Assembly (NCBI RefSeq): GCF_014873145.1
Contig: NZ_JADBEK010000001.1
Location: 5,394,001 to 5,458,000 of the forward strand
Source: Nonomuraea angiospora
Lineage (GTDB): Bacteria; Actinomycetota; Actinomycetes; Streptosporangiales; Streptosporangiaceae
Length of the DNA stretch: 64,000 nt
Direction of reading: 5' to 3'
Shown here piece by piece: positions 34,341 through 42,199 of the stretch; the stretch's first letter is position 1; each line of letters opens with the position of its first letter. The position numbers and the translations under genes were made by a program. The notes under the pieces were generated by a model. That model ran no database searches. It was not told the DNA's origin and worked only from the letters and a program-made list of their open reading frames with translations.

Positions 34341-35510
34341 ATGGAGCTCTCCCCGGAGACGCTGAGCGTGTATCGCGGGCGGGTCAGAGGCTGCGTGCTG
34401 GCGGGGGCGATCGGTGACGCGCTCGGGGCGCAGGTCGAGTTCGACTCCATAGCTGCGATCAGGGCACGGCACGGCGATTCGGGCCTCACCGGGTTCGCCG
34501 CTGAGGGCGGTGGACGGGTGACCGACGACACACAGTTGACGCTCTTCACCATGGAAGGGCTGATGCGCGCGGACATCCGCGGCACGCACAGGGGCATCTG
34601 CCACGTGCCCACCGTGATACGGCACGCCTACTTGCGGTGGCTGGACACCCAGGAGCACGCCGCCCCGCCACCCGCGAGAGACGATCATGTCCGTAACGGA
34701 TGGCTCCGGGAGCAGCGGTGGCTGTACAGCCGTCGTTCCCCTGGCTCGGCCTGCCTGTCCGGGTTGCGGTGCGATGTCTGGGAGCCCCTTGAGTTCGACG
34801 AGTTCGCGGTGGAGGGCCGGGCCGGGCCGGTCAATCCCGGGTCCAAGGGGTGCGGCGCGGTCATGCGGTCCGCGCCGTTCGGGCTGTTGGACTGGCCGGC
34901 TCGCGCGGTCTTCGCGTTGGCGGCGGAGTGCGCGCGGATCACGCACGGCCATCCGACCGCCTACCTCGCGGCGGGGGCGTTCGCGATGCTGATCCATTCA
35001 CTGGTGCACGGTGCCGGCCTGCGCGAGGCGGTGGAAGGAGCGCTGGGCCGCCTCGCCACGTGCGCCGGGCACGAGGAGACCTCGCGGGCCCTGCGCGCGG
35101 CAGTCGCGCTCGCCGATCGCGGACAGCCTTCGCCCGAGCGGGTCGAGACGCTGGGCGGCGGGTGGGTGGCCGAGGAGGCGCTGGCCATCGCGGTCTACTG
35201 TGCCCTGGTGGTGCAGGCTCCCGCCGGTCATCGTGGGGCCGGGCTCGGCGCGTACCCGGGGATCACGTCGTTCCAGCAGGCGTTGCTGCTGGCGGTCAAC
35301 CACTCCGGTGACAGCGCCTCCACGGGCGCGATGTGCGGCAACCTCCTGGGCGCCCATTACGGGGACGCCGTCCTGCCGGGGGAGTGGCTGGTCCGGCTCG
35401 AAGGGCGGGCCACCATCACGGAACTGGCCGATGACTTCGCGACCCAGATGACGGACGGCGGCGCCGCGGCCAACTGCGAGGCATGGTTCACCAAATACCC
35501 GGGCGTTTGA
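34341..35510 (+). CDS. ADP-ribosylglycohydrolase family protein
   Basis: A 389-residue enzyme of the DraG/ARH fold that removes ADP-ribose from proteins or small molecules using two Mg ions. Metal-binding segments are VLAGAIGDALGAQVEF near the N terminus, GGRVTDDTQLTLFTMEG, and NHSGDSASTGAMCGNLLGA near the C terminus, the three hallmark blocks in order. The ATG at 34341 has GGGAG 6 bases upstream. It stands alone between transposon fragments. Targets are unknown; a role in reversing an ADP-ribosylating toxin or defence enzyme is possible, but no such enzyme is nearby. Confidence 0.92.
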   Translation: MELSPETLSVYRGRVRGCVLAGAIGDALGAQVEFDSIAAIRARHGDSGLTGFAAEGGGRVTDDTQLTLFTMEGLMRADIRGTHRGICHVPTVIRHAYLRWLDTQEHAAPPPARDDHVRNGWLREQRWLYSRRSPGSACLSGLRCDVWEPLEFDEFAVEGRAGPVNPGSKGCGAVMRSAPFGLLDWPARAVFALAAECARITHGHPTAYLAAGAFAMLIHSLVHGAGLREAVEGALGRLATCAGHEETSRALRAAVALADRGQPSPERVETLGGGWVAEEALAIAVYCALVVQAPAGHRGAGLGAYPGITSFQQALLLAVNHSGDSASTGAMCGNLLGAHYGDAVLPGEWLVRLEGRATITELADDFATQMTDGGAAANCEAWFTKYPGV

Positions 35511-35686
35511 TCCGTTCGTACGTCACGGGCTGTGGCCCACACGCCCCAGGGTCCGGCCGGTGGCCCCGAAGCGAGCCGGTCAATGGGGAGTCGTGGCGCA
35601 CTCCACCGTTTGCTTGGAGCATCACACGCGGCCGGCGCTCCAAGGGTGGGGATCGTCAGGCTAAGCCGCCGGGCGGGATCGCGACG

Positions 35687-35755
35687 GAGCCAGCCGATCA
35701 CGCTTTGGGTCGCTCCCGGGGAGGCTTGTCCTCCAAGCTGTATCTGGTGTGCGAG
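35687..35755 (+). pseudogene. IS5-like transposase scrap
   Basis: EPADHALGRSRGGLSSKLYL then VCE is the conserved entry to the DDE domain (DHGLGRSRGGLTTKIHL type) of IS5-group orfB proteins. Only 23 codons remain, directly fused to an IS3 orfB fragment at 35756. Confidence 0.6.
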
Positions 35756-36162
35756 CGCAGTACACCTCGGCCGAGTTCGCCCAGGTCTGCGCCGAGCTCG
35801 GCGTGCGCCAGTCCATGGGAGCCGTCGGCACCTCCGACAACGCCGCGGCGGAGGCATTCAACGCCACCCTCAAACGCGAAACGCTGCAGGGCGCCAAGCG
35901 CTGGTCCTCGGCGCGTGAGGCCCGCCTGGCCGTCTTCAAGTGGATCACCCGCTACAACACCCGAAGGAGACACTCCACTCTCGGCTACCTCAGCCCTATC
36001 GACTACGAGCAGCAAACCACCGATAAGGTGCTGCTCGCCGCATACAACCCGTGTCCACACTTCGGGGCGAGCCCCCGGTGCCGCTTCCCCCTGGTTAATG
36101 GACACGCTGATACTGGATCTTGCTTGATCCAGAGGAAGCGAGAAGACCGCCGATGGCGTTGA
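35756..36162 (+). pseudogene. IS3-family OrfB, C-terminal fragment
   Basis: TSAEFAQVCAELGVRQSMGA, VGTSDNAAAEAFNATLKRET and ITRYNTRRRHSTLGYLSPID give the last part of an IS3 (IS2/IS51-like) integrase core with the catalytic Glu (AAAEAFNATLK). The first half with both Asp residues is missing. It is a different lineage from the IS3 at 54878. Nothing recognisable fills 36163-36438. Confidence 0.85.
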
Positions 36163-36438
36163 TGGACTACTCGGACGAGTCAGGGCCGATGCCGTGGCCA
36201 CCATCGAGGGGAACCTACAAGGGCACAGGACGCGATCCTGCCTGCAGGGTCGAACGGACCCCGTCAAGCCACAGGCCAGAGCTGTCGTGATCGCGTTTTG
36301 GCGCGATATAGGTCCGTTCGACAGCACCAGGATGTGCTAGCCGAAGAGTGTGGCGTCGAGCGGTACGCGCTCGTAACTTCCTGATGAACACCGGCACCGA
36401 CAACGAGTCCACCAAAGGCTCCGAAAGCGAATGGGCAC

Positions 36439-36708
36439 TGCGAAAGGCTCATCGGCACGCTACGCCGCGAACTCCTGGACAGCATGCTCATCCTCAATGA
36501 GCACCATCTACGCCAAACCCACACCCACTACCTGGAGCACTACAACACGGCCCGACCTCATCGCGGCATAGGACAACTGTCTCTATCGCCAGCCGAAACA
36601 GAACCGCCGCCCCCTATCGACCTTGCCAACCGACGAGTCCACCGCGCAGCCCTCCTCGGCGGCCTCATCAACGAGTACCGGATCGTCAGCTGGCCATTGG
36701 CCAGCTGA
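36439..36708 (+). pseudogene. rve-type transposase, C-terminal fragment
   Basis: CERLIGTLRRELLDSMLILN, EHHLRQTHTHYLEHYNTARP and GGLINEYRIVSWPLAS correspond to the region from the catalytic Glu to the C terminus of transposases such as 26528-27598, closest in style to the 14826 copy. The 5' two thirds are absent. Confidence 0.85.
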
Positions 36709-36817
36709 CACCACCTGCGAATTGGCAGGTCAGACACCGCGTCCTATTTTTGAGCCCCACAGGCAGTACCGCCAGAGCTACAGCGAAGCGCCCTTGCGCC
36801 GTCAGCCCGGGGAGGCG

Positions 36818-37600
36818 TCAATTGCAAAAATTCTCCCTGCACAGGTCGGTAGTTGTCTTGCGGCGATCTGGCGCCTTGATCGACACCTTGCTACCCCACC
36901 GGCTGTAATGAGTGTCAACATGAATCACCGTGCCCACCAGTTCGTCAGGGCCGTTGGCGAACGCGAACGTGCTCTCCACCCTGCTGACCAGACCGGGCGA
37001 GTTCAGCGTGAGGGTGTAGGAGATCAGCGTGTCCGCCTCCCCCCCACTGCGGTCCGAGTGCTCCATCCAGCGGGAGACCTTCCAAAGCTCCTTGAAAGTG
37101 ATCGCACCCGTCACAGTGTTCCCGCTTATCCGCCCGTTCTTCAGCAGTGCGGTCAGGGTCGCGGGCTCGGTCGGGTTGATGAGCTGCTCGTCGTCACCGA
37201 GCAATCTAGTGTGCCACAGGTACCCCTGGTGAGAATGTTTCAGCCAGGTCTTACCCTTCTGCAATCGTTTCCCTACAAGGCCTCCGGACCGGTAGCTGGT
37301 GCCGCCTTCGTTGTGATTGAAACCGATGACGCGTTCGCGCCCGTACTCACCTTCGGTGGTGGTGACGTCCAAAGCTTTGACACCGCCCTCGGCGTTGAAC
37401 TCAAAGAAGCCGTTGCGCCGGTGTTTCATCCGTTTGTTGGCTCCATCTGACACCGCGGCCGTCTCGGTAAAGTGCACGCCATGCCCCGTTGCCAGAACGG
37501 CCTTCAGTGCTTGGACGGGATCTTTGATCACCGCCTGCGCCGGAGCAGCACCCGCTAGGAGAGCGCTGCAGGCCACCAAAGTCGAGATCGTCTTTCTCAT
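36818..37600 (-). CDS. Secreted protein of unknown function
   Basis: A 260-residue protein with a clear Sec signal, MRKTISTLVACSALLAGAAP ending AQA, cleaved before VIKDP. The mature part is beta-rich (GVHFTETAAVSD, RNGFFEFNAEGGVKALDV, TLISYTLTLNSPGLVSRVES), compatible with the LolA/LppX-like half-barrel common in actinomycete exported proteins, but this is inference. No lipobox Cys is seen at the cleavage site; one Cys pair occurs near the C terminus (DLCRENFCN). Two start codons (37600, 37612) are possible; neither has a good ribosome binding site. Confidence 0.6.
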   Translation of the reverse strand: MRKTISTLVACSALLAGAAPAQAVIKDPVQALKAVLATGHGVHFTETAAVSDGANKRMKHRRNGFFEFNAEGGVKALDVTTTEGEYGRERVIGFNHNEGGTSYRSGGLVGKRLQKGKTWLKHSHQGYLWHTRLLGDDEQLINPTEPATLTALLKNGRISGNTVTGAITFKELWKVSRWMEHSDRSGGEADTLISYTLTLNSPGLVSRVESTFAFANGPDELVGTVIHVDTHYSRWGSKVSIKAPDRRKTTTDLCRENFCN

Positions 37601-37974
37601 GATGACGATCATGCCGCAGTCGGATCACCTTCGGCACACGGATCAGATGAAACCATCGAAAGAGGAGTCGAAATAGGGAACGTGAACCGCTCCGGGATCG
37701 GCGGAGACTCTGGTGTGGCACCGGTCTTGGAAGAGGCTGGTCCAGACTGGGGGCGTCATGGTCGCAGGGCAGGTGCTCGATCTTCGGTCCGATCAAGGTA
37801 TCCCTCGACGAGGTGGCCAGGTCGTCCTCATGATCAGGCTGGCTGGCGCGGGGTGTCAGCTGTTGTTGGCGTACTCGTCAGTGTGCAGAGGTGCGTACGG
37901 ATACTTGGGCTCTGACGCTGATCTTGTGACGTAGAGAGGTTCAGCGGTTGATCATGTTCGGCGTGCATTGAAGA
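37601..37974. other. Gene-free spacer
   Basis: No convincing coding signal in 374 bases; short frames lack ribosome binding sites and have shadow-like composition. It lies between the divergent secreted-protein gene and an ISL3 fragment and may be further decayed transposon DNA. Confidence 0.3.
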
Positions 37975-38245
37975 TCTTTCTCCGCACCTGGCCGGCATTG
38001 TCGTGGACGTAGTCGAGCGGAGGCCGAACGTGGTCACGCTGCACGCTCGGGTTCGAGTAGAGGAAGAGGACTGCCTGAGTTGTGGGCAAGTATCTGCTCG
38101 CGTGCATGGCCGATATCGCCGGCAGTTGGCCGGACATTGCGTTGGGCGCCGGGCAGGCGGTGCCGCCTTGACGGTGCGTCGGTACAAATGTGCCAACTTC
38201 GAGGGGTGTAGCTCTTCTGCAGTGACTGGTTTGATCAGGCTGTGA
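37975..38245 (+). pseudogene. ISL3-family transposase, N-terminal fragment
   Basis: LSPHLAGIVVDVVERRPNVV, EDCLSCGQVSARVHGRYRRQ and ALTVRRYKCANFEGC give the N-terminal zinc-finger region (C-x2-C...C-x4-5-C) of an ISL3 transposase. It stops after about 90 codons. A central ISL3 segment is found at 41573-41800 on the same strand, so the two could be remains of one element separated by later insertions. Confidence 0.7.
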
Positions 38246-38328
38246 AGGTGCATCCGTGCTGGTGACGGGCTTCGGCGACACGTGGGGCGATCGGCCGGAG
38301 GTCTCGTGCACCGCGGCCGCCTTCATCA

Positions 38329-38883
38329 TCAACGGATCCAGCCTGCGCGCCGCCCTCCCAAGGCACGCTGACCTCCTCGCCGCTCATCGCGCGGACCCGG
38401 TACGGCATCCGGCGGGCCGGACATCCAAGCGATCAGGCCTATAAGAGTCAGGACAGGAATGGCGATCAACGCGGGAGAATGCCACTCGGGAGCCATCATC
38501 TCTAGATCGCCATCGTCGTTGAGCAGCCAAAACCGTGTCAGGGGAGAGAGCAGCACCCCCACGACCAGAGTCAGTTCATACAGGATGAACCAGACGCCGG
38601 TCGGCACGGTGGACCTGGAGGGTGGCCGATGGTTCAGCCGGTCGAGCACGGCGATGAGAACCGCCTCGGCGGCCAGGATCAGGGTGATGCCGAGCGTCAC
38701 ATTCCGCGCATGCGTGACCTCCTGCTCCAGCTGTTCCAGCAACATGTCATTCCATGGCCCTTCGTACCAGGGATTGAGTTCTCCCGTCGGATGGGCGATC
38801 AACTGGAGCGCGGTCATGTTGACCGCGGCGTACAGAATCGGGGCTGCCAGAGCGGTCGAATATATGAGGCGACGTACGTTCAT
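38329..38883 (-). CDS. Hypothetical four-TM membrane protein
   Basis: A 184-residue membrane protein starting MNVRRLIYSTALAAPILYAA at ATG 38883. Hydrophobic segments are that N-terminal one, NVTLGITLILAAEAVLIAVL, GVWFILYELTLVVGVLLSPL and ALIAIPVLTLIGLIAWM; a conserved-looking extracytoplasmic loop NPWYEGPWNDMLLEQLEQEV lies after TM1. The C terminus is Arg/Gly-rich. No family recognised. It lies between ISL3 and ISKra4 DNA; a cargo origin is possible. Confidence 0.6.
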   Translation of the reverse strand: MNVRRLIYSTALAAPILYAAVNMTALQLIAHPTGELNPWYEGPWNDMLLEQLEQEVTHARNVTLGITLILAAEAVLIAVLDRLNHRPPSRSTVPTGVWFILYELTLVVGVLLSPLTRFWLLNDDGDLEMMAPEWHSPALIAIPVLTLIGLIAWMSGPPDAVPGPRDERRGGQRALGGRRAGWIR

Positions 38884-39056
38884 GCGCTGTTGGATGCCAT
38901 TGTCGGCGTGCAGGTTCCGCTGGGCGCCCAGCCGGACAATGAGCACGGGTTTAGCTCCATCCGAGGGAGTGGCTGAGCTGGGCGGATAAGGTCTGGGCTG
39001 TTTGGACTGGTGGTCGTTGTCTACCGTGTGAGCAGACGCGCGAGACGGTGGTGGCG

Positions 39057-39629
39057 ATGAGCTCGTTGCTGGAGGAGTTGGAGCGGTGGGAGAACGCGGC
39101 CCGTGAGCGGGTGGAAGAGCTTCGCGAGCAGATGGCCGAGTTGACCCGTCGGCTGGAGGCCGAGGAGGACCGGGTGTCGCGGCTGATGATCACCCGGGAG
39201 ACAGTGGAGGAGATCCTGGGCGAGGCCGTCCAGGTGATTGAACGGCTACCCGATGAGGCCACAGGCGTCGGCTCCGTTGACGTGGCAGCCGATGGGCCGT
39301 CGTCCCCGTTGGGGGTGGTGACGGTGCCGCAGTGGCGGCCGGGCATGAAGGTCGCGGTGCTGCCGCAGGCGTACCAGGATGCGGTGGAGATCCTCATCGA
39401 TGCCGGTGGGGCGATGCGGGCGGGGCAGGTCGCCGTGGCCATGGGACTGCCGGATGAGGCCGCCAAGCGGGAGGGCCTGCGCTCGAAACTCAAGCGGCTG
39501 GTGGAGCGTGGTGGGGCGCGTGAAGAGGGGCCGGGGCTGTTCAGGGTGACCGAACCGGTGGCCCGGGACGTGACTGGGCAGGCCGACAGCAGGTTACGCG
39601 ATGGCGTCGCCTCCTCACCGGGCAGGTGA
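39057..39629 (+). CDS. ISKra4-associated coiled-coil/winged-helix protein
   Basis: A 190-residue protein overlapping the start region of the ISKra4 transposase (GTGA at 39626-39629). The N terminus is a long coiled coil (LEELERWENAARERVEELRE, QMAELTRRLEAEEDRVSRLM). The C-terminal part is a winged-helix-like unit: YQDAVEILIDAGGAMRAGQV, AVAMGLPDEAAKREGLRSKL, KRLVERGGAREEGPGLFRVT. It is probably an accessory gene of the element, acting in target choice or expression, which is inference. The frame is intact although the transposase is frameshifted. Confidence 0.6.
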   Translation: MSSLLEELERWENAARERVEELREQMAELTRRLEAEEDRVSRLMITRETVEEILGEAVQVIERLPDEATGVGSVDVAADGPSSPLGVVTVPQWRPGMKVAVLPQAYQDAVEILIDAGGAMRAGQVAVAMGLPDEAAKREGLRSKLKRLVERGGAREEGPGLFRVTEPVARDVTGQADSRLRDGVASSPGR

Positions 39630-39697
39630 TTGCGGCGAGGCTCTTCCGCCGTCAGGTTCGAGGGTGCCAACCTGCCCGAACCGCGAAGGAAGAGTCC

Positions 39698-41208
39698 GTG
39701 GTGGAACCGTACGACACAGGCACGACGGCTGACTGCTTTGTGGCCGCGAAGAAGACCTTTGACTGTCTGATCGGACAGCTCACCGACCCGGCGAGCGCGA
39801 GTCTGACGCAGGATCGGCTGGAGGAGATGCTCCACGAGCAAGGGCGTGAGCTGCTGCGACAGCTCCTGCAGGCGCACCTGGATCTGCGGGCGTGGCGCGA
39901 GCAGCAGTCGGTCCTGGCCGCCCGCCGCGACGGTACCGGGCTGGCCGGGACTGACGGCGTGGTGCGCCGGCGGGTGGAAGGTGGGCATCACCGCCTGCTG
40001 GCCACGGTGGTCGGGACGGTGACCGTCACCCGATGCGCCTGGCGCGCCCCGGGAGTTCCCAACGTCTATCCCGTGGACGCGGCGTTGTCGCTGCCTGCGG
40101 GGCGGCACTCGGCCGGGCTGGCCAAGCTGGCGGTCATCGAGACGGTGCGCGGCTCGTTCGACGCCGCGCACGCGGCGATCAACGCACGCTGCGGCAGCGT
40201 GATCGGCAAACGGCAGATTGAGCAACTGGTGGCCCAGGCCGCGGTCGATGTCGATGCCTTCTACGCCGCGCAGATCCTGCTGCCGTGCACATCGTCCACA
40301 GTGCTGGCACTCAGCGTGGACGCCAAGGGCATCGCGATGCGCCCCGAGGCACTGCGGCCCGCGACCGCCAAGGCCGCCGCCCGGGCCAGGGCGACCTTCC
40401 GCACCCGGCTGGCCTCCGGGGAGAAACCGGCCCGCAAACGGATAGCCACCCTCGGGGTGGTCTACGACGCCGAACCCGCACCCCGGCGGCCCCACGATGT
40501 GATCGCCGTCCCCGGCGGACGCGGCGGGCAGCGCCGGCCGCGGGCCAGACCACGCGCGGAGCGCAAGTGGCTGTGCGGCTCGATCATCACCGACCCCGAC
40601 GCCGTGATCGCCAAGGTCTTCGACCGCGCCGAGGCCCGCGACCCTGCGCATGCCCGTCCCTGGGTTGTGCTCGTCGACGGAGCCCGCCACCAACTGGATC
40701 TGATCAACGCCGAGGCCGCCCGCCACCACATCAGCGTGCACATCTTGATCGACTTCGTCCACGTGCTGGAGAAATTATGGGCGGCGGCCTGGAGTCTGAA
40801 CCCGCCCGCCGCCCCGGCCGCCGAGGACTGGGTCGCCATCCACGCCTTGGCACTGCTGGCCGGGCGCACCGACCAGGTCGTCACCGCTTTGACCGCCCAA
40901 GCCACCGCGTTACCCGCCCGACGCGCGACGGCATCGACGCCTGCATCCGCTACGTGAGCAACAACGCCGAACACCTGCGCTACGACGAAGCGCTCAAGGC
41001 TGGATGGCCGATCGCGACCGGCGTGATCGAAGGCGCCTGCCGTCATCTGATCGCCGACAGATTCGACCTCGCCGGAGCACGCTGGGGCCTGACTGGAGCC
41101 GAAGCGGTGTTGAAACTCCGCGCGCTGACCGCCAACGGTCACCTCGATGCTTACTGGCGCTACCACCTCGCCCGGCAATACGAGCGTGTCCACCAGACCC
41201 GCCACTAG
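39698..41208 (+). pseudogene. ISKra4-family transposase, frameshifted
   Basis: Starts at GTG 39698 behind AAGGA. Typical ISKra4 features are DCFVAAKKTFDCLIGQL, the segment TVTVTRCAWRAPGVPNVYPV, ALSVDAKGIAMRPEAL with an early Asp, VLVDGARHQLDLINAEA with the second Asp, and DFVHVLEKLWAAAWSL. Near 40920 the frame changes from ATALPARRA to the frame reading TRDGIDACIRYVSNN, which continues to KAGWPIATGVIEGACRHLI with the Glu, ALKLRAL-like and the C terminus at TAG 41206-41208. One base insertion or deletion separates the halves, so the full-length enzyme of about 500 residues is broken. Confidence 0.85.
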
Positions 41209-41572
41209 GACGGATGTGCCCTCACTGCTTGATCGCTCAGGTCACTGAGCACGAGCTACACCCAACTTCGAGTGCGCGGCGGTGACGTTCGCTGAGCAGG
41301 GGGCGGGGCTGACCAGCCCGCACGCCCAAGTTCGGTGGCCGCTCAGCCCGAGATCGAGGTGGTGTGGCGCGACGGTGCCCATGCCGATGTCGATGCTATG
41401 GCCGGGGGCTCCGTAGGAGCTGGACGTAGCCGACTGCGGGGACCTGTACCAGAAACCTGTTCGAGGCGGTCGGCGCCGCCGTCCGCGCCCACCACGCCTG
41501 CATCAAGATCGTCCTCGACGAGGTCGGCCGATCCGATGGTTCCGGCGAGGACGGCACGGCTGCCCGCGCCGC
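41209..41572. other. Spacer with IS debris, no intact gene
   Basis: No credible gene in 364 bases. The first 40 bases after the ISKra4 stop may contain the element's right end, but its inverted repeat could not be paired by eye. 41330-41480 has weak transposase-like fragments in mixed frames that I cannot assign. Confidence 0.3.
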
Positions 41573-41800
41573 TTGGTCAGCGGCACCATCGCACGTTATG
41601 AGGCGGTCCAGCGGCTGGTGGCTGACGGCCGTTTGTCGCGGGGCATCAGTCGCGAACTGGAGCTCAACCACTACACCGTGCGCCGCTACGCTTGCACCAT
41701 CTGCCTGGAGGAACTGGTGGCCTCTGCCACGCATCGGCGCATCCTGCTGGGATGGGTGTTCAAGCCTTACCTGCACCAGGGCATCACCACTTACAACTGC
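41573..41800 (+). pseudogene. ISL3-family transposase, internal fragment
   Basis: IARYEAVQRLVADGRLSRGI, SRELELNHYTVRRYACTICL and EELVASATHRRILLGWVFKP fit the internal helix-turn-helix repeat of long ISL3 transposases (R-x-x-x-V-x-x-L-x-A-x-G-x-S...T-V-R-R-F). No start, no catalytic residues. Confidence 0.65.
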
Positions 41801-42199
41801 CACAACGCCTCACAGCTATTTCGGGGTGCCCGACCAGGGCTACCGCAGCAAGTGCAAACCCCGTCTACTGGTACGTGTAGCTGATGAATCGCAGCGCGGT
41901 GGCGGGTCCGCCACCGCGCCTGATTCCTTGTATGACACTTCATCGCGTCCCTTTCGTCACCGTTACACCCAATGTGAAAGCCCTTGGAGCATTCAATCTG
42001 GTTGCGGAGCGTCACGTACCGAAAAGGGCTGTTATCTGTTTTGTGATGATCGCACGTCTTGCCGGGAACGTCGGATTTTCTTACGTTGATCGTCGGAATG
42101 TGATCAGCTCCGAGCCGCGCGACCCTGAGGGCCGTGGCGGAGAGCGACGGTTGGTGCCTTTGTTGGTGTCCTTCGTTGTGGTTCGGAGTGTGATGGCGT
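41801..42199. promoter_or_regulatory. Upstream region of the RHS gene
   Basis: About 400 bases without a convincing gene. 41940-42100 is visibly more A/T-rich than its surroundings (for example TGTGATGATCGC, GGATTTTCTTACGTTGATCG), as expected for the promoter of the large RHS gene that starts at 42200. No single promoter could be assigned. Confidence 0.35.

Noticed and set aside
34161..34997. Minus-strand frame opposite the ADP-ribosylglycohydrolase
   Set aside because: Shadow of a gene whose three metal-binding blocks are all visible on the plus strand.
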